A stretch of DNA of 64,000 bases from Thermosynechococcaceae cyanobacterium Okahandja (GTDB lineage: Bacteria > Cyanobacteriota > Cyanobacteriia > Thermosynechococcales > Thermosynechococcaceae): positions 1,612,001-1,676,000 of the forward strand of contig CP136945.1 of NCBI GenBank assembly GCA_041530395.1, in the 5' to 3' direction. The notes below the pieces were generated by a model. That model was given only the letters and a program-made list of their open reading frames with translations, did no database searches and was not told the origin of the DNA. Of this stretch, positions 47,547 to 58,690 are shown piece by piece (position 1 is the stretch's first letter; every line of letters starts with the position of its first letter). The position numbers and the translations under genes were made by a program.

Positions 47547-47581
47547 GCAACCGTACCACCGAATGACTCCGTTGCTCAACC

Positions 47582-50257
47582 CTAAGAGCCAGCAGTTGCT
47601 GTTTCTAGCTCCACCCCTTCTAGGAGATCGTTGACCGGGAAGCGATCTAGGAGGTGGCGTGCCTGCTGGGCACTTTGGCGCAGTTGGGGGCTGGTGTGGG
47701 GAGCATGGGGAATCTGGGAGAGAAAGTCGAGGGTGCGCCGCAACAAACGCACAATATCGCCCGCATCAAGGTTGGTTTGGGCACAGAGTTCGTTCCAAGG
47801 GGTTCCCAAGGCCCAGTGCTCGACCAAGCCAATTAGGTCCCATTCGTACCAGAGGGGAAAGATAATCTGCCGTCGCCGCTGAATTTGAAAGAGCCGGCGG
47901 CGGGTTGGGCTAAGGGCGGCCAAGCACTCCTCGACTTCGCTGGCAATGGGATAGTTGCACCAACTGTCAGACCGCGGTGTTTCGGTGACAAGGGCGGCAA
48001 CCGCTGCTGCCAACAGGTGGGGGGGCAGGTTATCTAGCTCGCCGGAGGCAAGGGCAAGGGCTAACCAGAGTTCGTTTTCGCCCCGTAAGGCCGCGGCCAT
48101 TTCCCCAAGGGGGGTGGGGGTCAAGTCGTTGAGGCCGCCAAAGTCTTGCAGGGCACCCACCAGTGACAGGAACTGATCCCAGTGGCGCTGGGCTTGCAGG
48201 GTCAGTTTTTGCCGGCGATCGCCCAATTCTGTCAGCAGCCGCTCTTCCCGACGCACGAGCCGCAAAAGATTATTGACATTTTGGGGGAAGCTGGCCTGCA
48301 GTTGACTCAGTTTAGCTTGCAGGTCGGCAATTTTGGCCTGTTGGGCCGCCACTTGCGGAGCAGGTAGCACCGGCGGCAGGTCTGGGATTTGCTCTAGCCA
48401 CTGTTGGGGCTGGGGAACGGGACAGGTTGCGCCAAGGCGCAGTTTGAACCCCTCGGGTAAGGGCGGTAGCGCTGAGACCGCGGGGCGATCCGGATAGACC
48501 CCCAGAATGTGCTCAGCGGCAACCACGTGCAGGCGGCCATCGCTGCCTAGGCAAACCCAGTGGGGGAACTGACCGGCTCCCTGCACTTGATGGCACAGTA
48601 CGGCGGCTAGGGGAGGCTGCTCGGCCACGGTGGGTTTTAGGTGGATCCAAGTGCCCAGCGGCGCGGCCATGATCAGGGGCAGGAGTTCGTGGGTGCGTTC
48701 CTGGGCCGCCTGCTGCTGCAAAATTTTTAGGAGGCGTTGGTCTTGCTGTAGCCGTTCCCGCAGTTTTTGATAGGTGGCCAGTTGGCGGCGGTCTATGGCG
48801 GCAAGCCGTTGCTGGACGCTGTTAAGCTCTGTTTCTAGGGCAGCGATCGCTTGGCGTTGGGGGGTCAGGTGCAGGGTGGCAAGGTACTGGCCAAAACTGC
48901 GCTCCACCAGTTCCCGTGCCTCGGTAAGGGTGTGGCGCTGGAGCAGGTTCAAGACCATGCCATAGCTGGGGGTAAACTGGCTAATCAGGGGATCGGGGGC
49001 AGCGGTCGCCAAAAAGGCCGCTTCGTTGGCCCCTTCAAAGGGGGTTTGTAGCGTCACGACATGGCCAATGGTATCCATCCCCCGTCGTCCGGCACGGCCA
49101 GCCATCTGTAAAAATTCAGAGGCCGTTAGCAGGCGGTGGCCGCTATCGGTGCGCTTCGAAAGGGTGGAAATAACGGTGGTCCGGGCGGGCATATTGATCC
49201 CCGCCGCCAAGGTTTCCGTTGCAAACACCAGTTTAATCAGCCCCTCCTGAAAGAGAGTTTCGACAAAGGTTTTGACGACGGGCAGTACCCCCGCATGGTG
49301 GGCGGCAATTCCCTGATACAGGGGGGCAATCATTTCGGGCGCAACAATCTCTTGGTGCTGGGCTAAAAAATTATCGACCCGGGCGGCGAGGGTAGCCTTC
49401 TCGGCCTCTGTGAGCAGACGCAGTCCCTGAGCCTCCTGTACGGCTTGATCGCAGCCGCGGCGACTAAAAATAAAGTAAATGGCGGGCAGCATATCCCGCT
49501 GTTGCAGTTGACCCACCACGTAGCGAATGCTGAGAAACTCCCGCTTTCCCCCCCGCCGCCGCATCTCGCCGGTGCCGTGCAGCTTGGGGTTGAGGCGTTT
49601 GCGCTGGCCATCGAGGAGCGGGACTAACCCTTTGCCACTGCAAAAGTAAAAGTGTAGGGGAATGGGTCGCCAGTCGGAATAGATGAGTTCGGCATCCCCA
49701 TGGACGGCTTTAATCCAGTCGGTGAGTTGTTCGCCGTTGGCAATGGTGGCCGAAAGCGCCACTAACTGAATTTCTGGCGGGCAGTAGATGATCGATTCCT
49801 CCCACACGGTGCCCCGCTGGCGATCGTTCATGTAATGGCACTCGTCAAGCACCACGACCTCAACCCCCGCAAGGGAGGTGCCCACTTCACCAATGGAGGT
49901 GCCGTAGAGCATGTTGCGGAAAATTTCCGTGGTCATCACTAAAATAGGCGCATCCCGATTAATGGAGACATCGCCGGTGAGTAGCCCCACCTGCTCCGGG
50001 CCAAACTGCTGCTGAAAGTCCCGCAGCTTTTGGTTAGATAGCGCCTTGAGGGGAGTGGTGTAAAACACCCGCTGCTGGCGGCTGAGGGCGCGATGAATAG
50101 CGTACTCGCCAATCAGGGTTTTCCCCGAGCCAGTGGGGGCGCACACCACCACCGATCGCCCCGCCTCTAGGGCAGTGATGGCCGCCTCCTGAAAGGCATC
50201 CAAGGAAAACGGCAGTTGAGCCAGAAAGTCTGCTAGGGCTGGCGATCGCTCGCTCAT
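47582..50257 (-). CDS. Ski2/Mtr4-like DEAD/H-box helicase
   Basis: Superfamily 2 RNA helicase of 891 residues, related to Ski2 and to the chloroplast helicase ISE2. Motifs: Walker A APTGSGKT, Ia [15 protein letters not shown]-type box [11 protein letters not shown] ([10 protein letters not shown]), and helicase C-domain motifs [19 protein letters not shown] and [11 protein letters not shown] long insertion with coiled-coil segments (about 460-640) precedes the C-terminal DSHCT-type domain. It probably acts in RNA turnover or processing. Its ATG overlaps the stop of the preceding CheA gene by 4 nt, which implies translational coupling. Confidence 0.9.
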   Translation of the reverse strand: MSERSPALADFLAQLPFSLDAFQEAAITALEAGRSVVVCAPTGSGKTLIGEYAIHRALSRQQRVFYTTPLKALSNQKLRDFQQQFGPEQVGLLTGDVSINRDAPILVMTTEIFRNMLYGTSIGEVGTSLAGVEVVVLDECHYMNDRQRGTVWEESIIYCPPEIQLVALSATIANGEQLTDWIKAVHGDAELIYSDWRPIPLHFYFCSGKGLVPLLDGQRKRLNPKLHGTGEMRRRGGKREFLSIRYVVGQLQQRDMLPAIYFIFSRRGCDQAVQEAQGLRLLTEAEKATLAARVDNFLAQHQEIVAPEMIAPLYQGIAAHHAGVLPVVKTFVETLFQEGLIKLVFATETLAAGINMPARTTVISTLSKRTDSGHRLLTASEFLQMAGRAGRRGMDTIGHVVTLQTPFEGANEAAFLATAAPDPLISQFTPSYGMVLNLLQRHTLTEARELVERSFGQYLATLHLTPQRQAIAALETELNSVQQRLAAIDRRQLATYQKLRERLQQDQRLLKILQQQAAQERTHELLPLIMAAPLGTWIHLKPTVAEQPPLAAVLCHQVQGAGQFPHWVCLGSDGRLHVVAAEHILGVYPDRPAVSALPPLPEGFKLRLGATCPVPQPQQWLEQIPDLPPVLPAPQVAAQQAKIADLQAKLSQLQASFPQNVNNLLRLVRREERLLTELGDRRQKLTLQAQRHWDQFLSLVGALQDFGGLNDLTPTPLGEMAAALRGENELWLALALASGELDNLPPHLLAAAVAALVTETPRSDSWCNYPIASEVEECLAALSPTRRRLFQIQRRRQIIFPLWYEWDLIGLVEHWALGTPWNELCAQTNLDAGDIVRLLRRTLDFLSQIPHAPHTSPQLRQSAQQARHLLDRFPVNDLLEGVELETATAGS

Positions 50258-53200
50258 GGGGTTGGGGTAGGCTCCTGCACAAGAACTTCACCCTGTAGTA
50301 ACCGTGCCGCTGCATCCAGTAACTGCTCTTCGAGGTAGGGCTTGGTGAAATAGCCCTTGGCTCCCAGTTGTGCCGCCATCTTGCGGTGGCGATCGGCCCC
50401 ACGGGAGGTGAGCATGGCAATGGGCAGTTGGCTCAGCTTCGGATCCTTTTGAATGCGGGAGAGTAACTCGAGACCGTCCATACGCGGCATCTCAATGTCA
50501 CAGAAGACCAGATCGCAGGGTAGCCCCGAGCGCAGTTTCTCCCATGCATCCTGACCGTCACGCGCTTGCTCCACCCGATAGCCAGCACGGGTAAAGGTCA
50601 TCGAGAGCAGTTCCCGTACGGTAATCGAGTCGTCAATAATCAGCACCAACGGTTCTGTTGCCACTTCAGCAGGCTCAGCAACCCCAATCGTGGGATCGTG
50701 GCCAAAGGAACTCCGCCACTCCCGATCCATGCGATCTAGGGAGAGGTTTACAATTTCAAGCACGTCGGCGATCGCCATGGCGCGGCCATCCCCCTGAACC
50801 GTGACCCCAGCAATGCCCACCGGTTTGGGTACAGGCCCAGTCAACTGCTTAATCACAATTTCCTGCTCACCAATCACCTGATCGACTTGCACCGCCACCA
50901 GATCATCGCCACTGCGCAGTACCACCACCGAGACCATGCCATCGTCCTGGCTGCTGCCGCCATAGACATTACTGCGGCTAATGTTGCGACTGTAGATGAG
51001 CAGATCGCTCAATTTGCGCAGCGGCAGTTGGCGATCCTGCCAAGGTAGCAACTGCTTGCCATCCTCTAGGGTATGAATCCGCTCTTGGGGCAAATCCAGC
51101 ATATCCTCGACACCATCAATGGGGAAGGCAATGCGGCAGTGATTATCAATGCAGCAGAGAGCCTTCGTAATGCTGAGGGTCAGGGGCAAGCGAATAGTAA
51201 ACGTGGTTCCTTTGCCCACCGTCGAATCAATGTTAATGGTGCCGCGAATATCCTCAAGGTTTTTGCGCACCACATCCATGCCGACACCCCGTCCCGCGAG
51301 GGCATCCGCCTGATCTTTCGTGCTAAAACCGGATTGGAATAGGAAGGCGTACACCTCTTGCCGCGAGAGATTCGGGGCATCCGCAGGATTGAGCAACCCC
51401 TTTTCAATGGCTTTCTGCTTCACCCGCTCGGGGTCAATACCGCCGCCATCGTCACTGACGGCAATAATGGCTTGGCTACCTTGGTAAAAGGCCCGGACAC
51501 GAATCAGACCTTTTTCGGGTTTCCCCAATTGCTGGCGTACCTCTGCCGGCTCAATGCCGTGATAGACGGCGTTATTGATGAGGTGGGTCATCGGGTCAAA
51601 GAGCTTTTCGAGAATGCCCTTATCAATTAGGGTATCTTCCCCTTCTACCCGTAGATCCACCTGCTTCCCAATGGTGCTGGCCACCCGTCGCGCTGCCCCA
51701 GGCAAGCGGGAAGACATTTCGCGGAAGGGCACCATTCGTGAGCGGCTCAGCCCTTCTTGGACTTGGGTGGTCACTTGGCGAAATTGCCGCGCCACCTGCT
51801 CCACTTCATCCACTACGTACTGGATGTCGTCTGCGGCCTCCCGCACCCGTACAATCCGCTCAATCACCTCCTGCGACAGGGTGTGGAAGCCGGTGAACCG
51901 ATCCATTTCGAGGGCATCGAACTCCACCCCGGTGGCGTGAGCACGCGCCTCTTGGGTTTGATTCGCGCCGGAGCGTACCGCCGAGATGCCTAGCAGAGAA
52001 CTCTCGAGGAGCGATCGCTCGTAGAGATCCTGCATCTGTTGGCTGACATCCCCCAATTGCTGTACCTGATAGAGCAGGTTATCTAAAAATTGGCGCAGGC
52101 GCTCTTGGCTATCCTCAAGGCTGTTGCGATTAACCACCAACTCCCCAACCAAGTTACTTAAACTGTCGAGGTGGCGTACCGGCACCCGCATGGTTTGCTC
52201 CACTAGGGCGGCGGATTTGGCCGCTTCCCGCCGTCGCGGTGCACTGGTCTTGGCGGCAGCGCCAATAATGCTTTCTAGCTCCTGAAAACCACTATCGGTG
52301 CCGGGGCTGGTGGGGCTAGGCGCAGCTACGGGTGCGCTAGGCGTTCCTAACAACTGCTCTAGATCATCAAAATCAGCCGCAGATGCCGCCGCTGGCGGTG
52401 CAGGGGTCTCCTCTTCCTCTTGATTGAGCAATTGCTCCAAATCGTCAAATACAGGGGCGGCAGGGGCATCCTCCACTTGGAGAAGCTGATCGAGTTCCGC
52501 AAGGGCAGCCCCATCCGCTGCTGGCACACTCTCATCAATGAGGGCATCCAACTCCTCTAGGACAGTACTGGTGTGCTCGGCAGTGCTATCCGGCGGACTA
52601 CTGCTCTCGCTGACGGGTGCTGCTGGCTCTGCCCACAGATCCGTAACCTCTTCCCCTGCCGGTGCGACTGATTCTGCCCACAGGTCTGCAACCTCTTCCA
52701 CAGGCGGCGCGCTGACAAATTCAGCCAACGCATCTGCCGCCGTATTTTCCACCACGAGGTTATCCAAGGCATCGGTGAGTTCGGGGGCATCCCCTAAAAA
52801 AGCCGCCACATCCGAAAAGGCATCCGCAGAAAGGGATTCAGCGTCAGGCACACTCAAATCCGCAAGCGCGCCGTCAATAGGTGGCTCTGCCGCGGTGGCT
52901 GTGACCTCTGGGATAAGATCGGCGCCGGGCTGGAGGGTGGATGGACTCGCCTCAGTGAATTCCCCGAGGAACGCGGCAATATCAACCTCCTCGCTGGCGG
53001 TGTCTGGCTCCTCCCCTAGGAGTAGATCGTTAATATCCTCTTCAGTGGTGATGTCGCTTGGCTCTTCCGAGAGCAGGCTATCAATATCTGTCAGTAGCTC
53101 ATCAAGGCCAATGTCTGGTGTGCTGGCCTCTGTCGCACTGCTGCTGACCGTCAAGAAGTCGGAGATGTCTTCATCAATGAAGTCGCTGCTCTCAAGACTG

Positions 53201-54288
53201 ACCAGTTGCTCATCCAGCACTTGGTCGGTCCATTCTGCCGCTAAGTCGCCAGCAAGACTAAAGATATCGCTAAGCTCTTCCAAATCGGTTTGGCTATCTT
53301 CCCCAAACACGGTGACCCCATCCCCTTCGAGGCTAGGCTCCTCAACTACCTCTTCAAGCGCGTCGGCGGGAACGGGGGTGACGGCGTCCACCGGTGGCGC
53401 TGCCTCCACTCGGGCCGGTTCTTCAATGGGGGGAACCTCTACGGGTGCGGGTTCGCTGACAACTGGCGGGGGTGGCTGTAGCGCAAGCAGGTTCTCACTG
53501 GCGGTAATGGTATGGCCTTGGCCACTGAGCACCAGATCCCGTGCCGCCATAATTTCCTTGATCACGACCGGAGCAAGGGCGGTCAGGGGTTGGTTTTCGT
53601 TACTCACCACCTGCTGGGCGATCGCCAACAGGTCAACCCACTGGGGTAGGGCAAAGGTTTCCCCTAGTTGGCCTAGGTTGGAGCATTCTGCCATCAGTTC
53701 TTGGCGCACCGCCGCCGAATCGGGCTGCTTAAAGAGTTGTAGCATTGCCCGTAGGCGCTCCGGCACATCGGTCTGAAACACAAATGTATAGCTCGGATCA
53801 ACCGGCGGGGGCGGGGCAACCGTGGAGGGGCGAGCCACCACAGGTTCTGGTGCTGGCGTTGTGCTGCCTTGGGTTAACGCATTGAGGTGCTCCTGCAGTT
53901 GATGAAACACCGGGTCAACCTTGGCAAGGGTGGCCGCCGCAATCTCCTCCGTCAGCCCAAACGGGCCTTGCAGTTCATCGAGCAGTTCCCGCAGAGCATC
54001 AAACCCCTGCAAAAACAGATTCTCTAAGGTGCTATCGACGGTGATGGGATGCTCCCGTAGAACCTTAAAGTAGTCTTCGAGTTTGTGGGCCGTGTGCTGA
54101 ATGCTGTGCAACCCCAGCATGGCCGCTCCCCCCTTAACCGAGTGAGCCGCGCGAAACATCTCACTCATGGCTTCGGGGTCGTTGACCACCTGCTGCAAAT
54201 TCATCAAACTCTCTTCAATGGTGGTCAGGTGCTCCTGCGCCTCTTCAATGAAGTAGCCGAGAATGCGCTTTTGTTGATCGCTTTGCAT
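50254..54288 (-). CDS. cheA: CheA-type hybrid histidine kinase, operon 2
   Basis: 1344 residues. Hpt domain with His49 in FRAAHSVKGGAA, a second helical domain about 165-260, then a long acidic, Ala/Pro-rich linker (about 270-680) carrying repeats of the motif DDLEQLL. The catalytic part has a dimerisation region about 690-860, CheA ATPase about 860-1030 (HLINNAVYHGIEP, VSDDGGGID, AGRGVGMDVV), a CheW-like domain about 1030-1160 and a receiver with its Asp in LVFCDIEMPRMDG near residue 1263. PilL-type proteins of pilus pathways have this layout. The ATG is 17 nt after the receptor stop; the stop overlaps the helicase start. Confidence 0.94.
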   Translation of the reverse strand: MQSDQQKRILGYFIEEAQEHLTTIEESLMNLQQVVNDPEAMSEMFRAAHSVKGGAAMLGLHSIQHTAHKLEDYFKVLREHPITVDSTLENLFLQGFDALRELLDELQGPFGLTEEIAAATLAKVDPVFHQLQEHLNALTQGSTTPAPEPVVARPSTVAPPPPVDPSYTFVFQTDVPERLRAMLQLFKQPDSAAVRQELMAECSNLGQLGETFALPQWVDLLAIAQQVVSNENQPLTALAPVVIKEIMAARDLVLSGQGHTITASENLLALQPPPPVVSEPAPVEVPPIEEPARVEAAPPVDAVTPVPADALEEVVEEPSLEGDGVTVFGEDSQTDLEELSDIFSLAGDLAAEWTDQVLDEQLVSLESSDFIDEDISDFLTVSSSATEASTPDIGLDELLTDIDSLLSEEPSDITTEEDINDLLLGEEPDTASEEVDIAAFLGEFTEASPSTLQPGADLIPEVTATAAEPPIDGALADLSVPDAESLSADAFSDVAAFLGDAPELTDALDNLVVENTAADALAEFVSAPPVEEVADLWAESVAPAGEEVTDLWAEPAAPVSESSSPPDSTAEHTSTVLEELDALIDESVPAADGAALAELDQLLQVEDAPAAPVFDDLEQLLNQEEEETPAPPAAASAADFDDLEQLLGTPSAPVAAPSPTSPGTDSGFQELESIIGAAAKTSAPRRREAAKSAALVEQTMRVPVRHLDSLSNLVGELVVNRNSLEDSQERLRQFLDNLLYQVQQLGDVSQQMQDLYERSLLESSLLGISAVRSGANQTQEARAHATGVEFDALEMDRFTGFHTLSQEVIERIVRVREAADDIQYVVDEVEQVARQFRQVTTQVQEGLSRSRMVPFREMSSRLPGAARRVASTIGKQVDLRVEGEDTLIDKGILEKLFDPMTHLINNAVYHGIEPAEVRQQLGKPEKGLIRVRAFYQGSQAIIAVSDDGGGIDPERVKQKAIEKGLLNPADAPNLSRQEVYAFLFQSGFSTKDQADALAGRGVGMDVVRKNLEDIRGTINIDSTVGKGTTFTIRLPLTLSITKALCCIDNHCRIAFPIDGVEDMLDLPQERIHTLEDGKQLLPWQDRQLPLRKLSDLLIYSRNISRSNVYGGSSQDDGMVSVVVLRSGDDLVAVQVDQVIGEQEIVIKQLTGPVPKPVGIAGVTVQGDGRAMAIADVLEIVNLSLDRMDREWRSSFGHDPTIGVAEPAEVATEPLVLIIDDSITVRELLSMTFTRAGYRVEQARDGQDAWEKLRSGLPCDLVFCDIEMPRMDGLELLSRIQKDPKLSQLPIAMLTSRGADRHRKMAAQLGAKGYFTKPYLEEQLLDAAARLLQGEVLVQEPTPTP

Positions 54289-54305
54289 AGCCCCTCCCGG
54301 ATTGC

Positions 54306-57300
54306 TTAGGCTTGGTCTTCAGTACTTTCAACGCGGAACCGTTCCACCGATGTCTGCAGGTTGCGAGCCACACTCACTAGCCCTTGCAACGAATCAGACA
54401 CCCGCTGTGCCTCTTGCGAGGTGGCTTGAGCCGTTAGCTCAATAGACTGCATCACCTGCGCCATCGCACGGGCAGACTCCGTTTGCTCAACCGTTGAATT
54501 GGTAATCGAGCGCACCAGCGCATCAATTTGGGAGGACACCTGAATGATGTCTTCAAGGGAGTGCTTCGCCTGCTCTGCCCGTTTCGTCCCCTCAATCACC
54601 TGTTGCGTCCCTTCTTCCATGGCCGTCATCACCGCGCCGGTTTCACTTTGAATTTGCAGCACAATCTGCTCAATTTCTTTGGAGGCCTTCGCAGCACGGT
54701 CTGCCAGTTGGCGTACCTCATCTGCCACCACCGCAAATCCCCGACCCGATTCACCCGCCCGAGCCGCCTCAATACTGGCGTTGAGGGCTAGGAGGTTGGT
54801 ACGGTTGGCAATGGAGGAAATCACACCGACAATTTTGGCAATTTCTTGGGAGGACTCCGCCAGCCGTTTTACTTTGCGGGTTGTTTCGGCCACCGTTTCG
54901 CGAATTTGAAGGATACCGGCCACAGTGCGCTCCACCGCCTCACCGCCCCGCAGTGCTGTTTCAGAGGCATTACGCGCCACCGCATTGGCTTCTTGGGCAC
55001 TTTCGGCCACCCGCTGAATGGCGTTGGTCATCATTTGCACCGAGTTAAGGGTGACCGCTAACTCCTCCGCCTGCCGTAAGGCATCCGCAGAGAGGCTACG
55101 GGCAAAGGTTTCGTTTTCGGCAGCACCGCGGCTCACCTGCTGTGCCGCAACTTTTACCTGTTGGACAATGGTGCGGAGATTGTGAATGGTGAGGTTAAAG
55201 GAATCCGCCACGGCACCGAGCACGTCGGCAGTGACTTCCGCTTGTACGGTTAGGTCACCGCGAGCGGCGCCTTCCACATCGTCTAGGAGTCGGATCACCT
55301 GCCGCTGCAGATCATCCCGCTGCCGTTCGTTCTCTTCCGCTTTTTTCTGAGCGTCGGAGGTGATCTGCTGGATTGTATCGGTCATTTGGTTAAAGCTTTG
55401 CGCCAGCAGGCCTAGCTCGTCGTTACTGGTGACCGGTACCCGTGCGGTCATATCCCCAGCAATCACGGCATTACACTGAGCCTGTAGGTCGGTGCAGAAG
55501 CGCTTCACACGACTAATGCTCCGCTGGCCAAGGGCATAGGCGGCTAAGCCAGCGGTCAAGCCAGCGGCAGTTCCGCCGACAACGGGAACGGGGGTGGGGG
55601 CACTAAACCCGAGACCCACTGCCCCGGCAGCTAGGGCTGACAATACGCCAGTGGTGACGGCAGAGGTCAGGTTTTGCTGACTAAAGGATCCGGCAGCGGT
55701 TGCTGGGGAAGGGGGTGTTGGTGTCACCGTTGGGGTTGGGGAGGACACAGGTCGCGGTGGTGTCACGGGGCGGCTTGCGGCAGCGGCAGGCTGCTGGGCA
55801 AAGGTGGAGAGTTCTTGGGCACTATCCTGAGCACTGCTGGCGCTACTGGTTGCGGCTGGATCCAAATCAAGGCTGAACTCCGCCAAGTCCGCGAGGCTAT
55901 CTTGGCTGAGGTCAAATTCGTCGGGTAAAACCGCAAAGGTTTCGGTGCCAAGATCCGTTTGGGCTTCGCTACTGCTAGAGCCAAAATCCGGGTGCAGTTG
56001 CGGGTTGGCGATCGTCATTTCTTCGTCAAAGTCAACAGGCGCGGGTGCTGGCTCTTCCGCGCTAAAGTCCTCTAGCTCAAAGCTGCCGAAGTCAAAGTTG
56101 GCAATTTCTTCTAGGGACGCTGCGGCCTCGGTCTCAACGTTTGTAAACGTATTTGGATCAAAGCTGCTCTGCTGCGAGAGGGCGATCGTTTCATCCCCGG
56201 TGGCCTCCATTTCTGGGGAGAAGGGGGGCACACTGGTCATGGCAATGGTTTCATCCTCGCCAAAGTCTGGGGGTGAGGCAGGTTGTGCGGCTGGCGCATC
56301 CATGGAGGGGACAACGGTCGGATCCGGCGTTGGGAACTGCGACATGGCAATGGTCTGCTCTTCATCGTCAAAGAGGCCGGGATCAAAGTTATCGGGCGCT
56401 AGCGGCTCAGCCACCAAATCGCCCAGATCGCTGAGGTCAGGGTTAGTAAAGCTCTCAAAAAGACCTTCTTCATCCGAGCTATCAGGCGTGGCGGCGGCAA
56501 CCTCTGGCAGCAGATCGACCTCCGTTTCGCTGCTCAACAGGTCACTAATGGCGGCAGCAGAGGTTTCTTCCTCGACGGGGGGGGCTTCCGGGAAAAGCGC
56601 CAGTTCTTCTGCCGCTGGGGTGGCATCGGCGTCGTCAACGGCTGCCGGGAATGCTTGGAAGGGATCCTCGAGGGCGGGCGTATCGGCCTCGGCAGCAAAA
56701 TCAAATAGGGCATCGAGTGCCTCGTGATCATCGGTGGGTGCTGCTGGAGCAGGTTCGCTAACCGGAGCCGCCTCAGTGCCAAAGGGGGAGTTGCCCATAA
56801 GCATGGTGACATCGTCGTCATCGACAGCGTCGGTACCGATGGGCTGAACCGATTCGCCGATGGGGATTTCGGGAATATTTTCCTCAAGACCAAATTCATC
56901 TAGGGTCAGGCTGGGCTGTGGCTCTGTTAAGGGGGGTAAGTTGAAGGGATCGTCGGCACTGTCAAGGGTGGCATCTTCGTCAAAGGGATTGAAGGCCGAT
57001 GCCTCGGCACCCATCGCGTACTCACTTTCAATGTCGGAAATGTCTAGGTCGTCGAAGGGACTACTCTCACTAAAATCTCCAAGATCGGTGCCAAAGTTCT
57101 CAAAGCTATCGAGGCTCAGCTCTGGGGAACTGGCGGCGGCTCCCTGAACCATGGTGTGGTCGCCTTGGAGGATGGTATGATCCCCTTGGAGGCTGGTGGC
57201 CGCAGAGTCTTCGTTGTCCCAGTCGTGACCGCCATTGTGGGGAGCAGGCTCAGGCCTAATAAAGTCTTGGATTTTGGCAATACTTTCGTTGGCAAGGGTA

Positions 57301-57533
57301 ATGAGGTCAGGATCAGTGGTGTGGTTGAGCACTTCTTGATACTGAGTGTGTGCCTCATTGTACTGTTGCTGGCAGCAGTAGATGTGCCCCCGCAGCAGTC
57401 GTAAATTGGGATCATCCGGTCGAGTGCCCACCAACGCATCGGTAATTTTTGCGGCTTCGTCGTAGTGTCCTTGAACGTAAGCGGCAACGGCTTTCTGGTA
57501 TTCTTGGGTGTGATGGGTGCTACTGGATGCCAT
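54306..57533 (-). CDS. Chemoreceptor with TPR, long acidic linker and membrane hairpin, operon 2
   Basis: 1075 residues. Residues 10-90 are two TPR-like repeats ([39 protein letters not shown]). A disordered acidic linker spans about 95-620 and contains repeated Thr motifs such as [18 protein letters not shown] and GDETIALSQ. Two hydrophobic stretches at about 625-680 could form a membrane hairpin. HAMP follows ([21 protein letters not shown]), then the signalling domain with tip [21 protein letters not shown]. With its hairpin and no periplasmic domain, it resembles PilJ-type receptors. It ends [13 protein letters not shown], close to the receptor tail of operon 1. Confidence 0.92.
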   Translation of the reverse strand: MASSSTHHTQEYQKAVAAYVQGHYDEAAKITDALVGTRPDDPNLRLLRGHIYCCQQQYNEAHTQYQEVLNHTTDPDLITLANESIAKIQDFIRPEPAPHNGGHDWDNEDSAATSLQGDHTILQGDHTMVQGAAASSPELSLDSFENFGTDLGDFSESSPFDDLDISDIESEYAMGAEASAFNPFDEDATLDSADDPFNLPPLTEPQPSLTLDEFGLEENIPEIPIGESVQPIGTDAVDDDDVTMLMGNSPFGTEAAPVSEPAPAAPTDDHEALDALFDFAAEADTPALEDPFQAFPAAVDDADATPAAEELALFPEAPPVEEETSAAAISDLLSSETEVDLLPEVAAATPDSSDEEGLFESFTNPDLSDLGDLVAEPLAPDNFDPGLFDDEEQTIAMSQFPTPDPTVVPSMDAPAAQPASPPDFGEDETIAMTSVPPFSPEMEATGDETIALSQQSSFDPNTFTNVETEAAASLEEIANFDFGSFELEDFSAEEPAPAPVDFDEEMTIANPQLHPDFGSSSSEAQTDLGTETFAVLPDEFDLSQDSLADLAEFSLDLDPAATSSASSAQDSAQELSTFAQQPAAAASRPVTPPRPVSSPTPTVTPTPPSPATAAGSFSQQNLTSAVTTGVLSALAAGAVGLGFSAPTPVPVVGGTAAGLTAGLAAYALGQRSISRVKRFCTDLQAQCNAVIAGDMTARVPVTSNDELGLLAQSFNQMTDTIQQITSDAQKKAEENERQRDDLQRQVIRLLDDVEGAARGDLTVQAEVTADVLGAVADSFNLTIHNLRTIVQQVKVAAQQVSRGAAENETFARSLSADALRQAEELAVTLNSVQMMTNAIQRVAESAQEANAVARNASETALRGGEAVERTVAGILQIRETVAETTRKVKRLAESSQEIAKIVGVISSIANRTNLLALNASIEAARAGESGRGFAVVADEVRQLADRAAKASKEIEQIVLQIQSETGAVMTAMEEGTQQVIEGTKRAEQAKHSLEDIIQVSSQIDALVRSITNSTVEQTESARAMAQVMQSIELTAQATSQEAQRVSDSLQGLVSVARNLQTSVERFRVESTEDQA

Positions 57534-57686
57534 GGGCGTACTCCCAAAATGGACGGTAAAAGAGGGGAACTGGCGGCATAAGTAATACTAGATATTTACA
57601 AAGTATGCGCTAAACTTCGCTAAAGTAACACTGGGGTGTTAATTTTCCTGAACTGACTCCTCGGTGGCGGGTTTTGGGTGGCACAT

Positions 57687-58217
57687 TTACAGACCCCAGC
57701 GGGCACTCCGTAGAATGGCCAGTGGATCAAGGAGTTTAACAATCTGCTGCTGTTCGCCCTCGAGTAACCATTCGCCCCGAATAAAGGGTGCCATGTTGTC
57801 GCTGATATTGGTGGCGGGCTTGATCTGTTCGGTATTCAGCCACTCCATCCCTTTGACCTGATGCACGGCTAAGCCGACGATGAGTTCGTCGTCTTCGATC
57901 GCAATCACCGATAGTTCGGGTCGGTCGGTATTGAGGGGGGTGTCATCTCCGAGGAATTTGCCGGTGTCGGTAACCCAGATCACTTGCCCCCGCAGGTTGA
58001 GGATGCCCAACAACAGGGGGGATGTGTTGGGTACTGGGGTAATCCGGTCGGGACTGACGGCCACGACTTCCCGCACGCCAACGGCGGAGAGCGCTAAGGC
58101 ATCGCCGGAGGCAATGGTAAACAGGATATGCAAATCCCCCTCTGGGGTTTGCAGGGCATCCATGGTGCCGCTTTCTAGGGGGGTATTTTGCGCTAGGAGA
58201 TCCGAGCTACTAAACAT
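57687..58217 (-). CDS. CheW-like coupling protein, operon 2
   Basis: 176 residues with the CheW fold: LHILFTIASGDALALSAVGVREV, the conserved NTSPLLLGILNLRGQVIWVTDTG and the second half with GLAVHQVKGMEWL. The segment after the LRG turn and the end (LLDPLAILRSARWGL) fit the PixI/PilI group. It starts 5 nt after the CheY gene and ends 153 nt before the receptor gene, a larger gap than in operon 1, so an internal regulatory site is possible there. Confidence 0.9.
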   Translation of the reverse strand: MFSSSDLLAQNTPLESGTMDALQTPEGDLHILFTIASGDALALSAVGVREVVAVSPDRITPVPNTSPLLLGILNLRGQVIWVTDTGKFLGDDTPLNTDRPELSVIAIEDDELIVGLAVHQVKGMEWLNTEQIKPATNISDNMAPFIRGEWLLEGEQQQIVKLLDPLAILRSARWGL

Positions 58218-58222
58218 GGTGC

Positions 58223-58588
58223 CTAGCCTCGTAGGAGTTGTTTGATGGTACCAATGAGTTCTTTGGGGTCAAAGGGTTTAGTGATATACGCATCGGCACC
58301 TTGTTTCATGCCCCAGTAGCGATCAAATTCTTCCCCTTTTGAACTACAAATCACGACAGGAATGTTTTGGGTGCGCGGATCTGACTTGATTTGGCGGCAT
58401 ACTTCGTAGCCGTTCATCCGGGGCATGACAATATCTAGAACCACAAGATCGGGGGTGAGGCTCTGCAATTGCTCTATGGCTTCAACCCCATCGCTGGCAA
58501 TGGTTACTTCAAAGCCTGTCTTGGCGAGTAGTTCACTAATCATTTCCCGCTGGGGTGGGCTATCTTCAACAACTAAGACTTTGCTCAT
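58223..58588 (-). CDS. CheY-like response regulator, operon 2
   Basis: Single receiver domain of 121 residues with the acidic pocket VVEDSPPQREM, the Asp in LVVLDIVMPRMNG, ICSSKGEEFDRYW and the Lys in AYITKPFD. It is clearly paralogous to the CheY of operon 1: both share the CSSK-x3-FDR-x-W segment. It follows the PatA-type gene by 102 nt and precedes cheW by 5 nt. Confidence 0.93.
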   Translation of the reverse strand: MSKVLVVEDSPPQREMISELLAKTGFEVTIASDGVEAIEQLQSLTPDLVVLDIVMPRMNGYEVCRQIKSDPRTQNIPVVICSSKGEEFDRYWGMKQGADAYITKPFDPKELIGTIKQLLRG

Positions 58589-58690
58589 AGATTAAATGAA
58601 ATCTGCTGCAAAAGGGTTGCTTATATTCTAGGAAACGATCTCCGCTCACGGTGTGACAAGTTTTTACTTTGAAAAAAATAAATAATTCCC

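Noticed and set aside
52538-53776. Long Ser-rich open frame on the plus strand opposite the CheA linker
   Set aside because: It is a shadow of the acidic Ala/Glu-rich linker of the real gene; composition is explained by the complementary codons.
55940-56727. Plus-strand 260-residue Ser-rich frame opposite the chemoreceptor linker
   Set aside because: Antisense shadow of the acidic linker, without a start site or family match.
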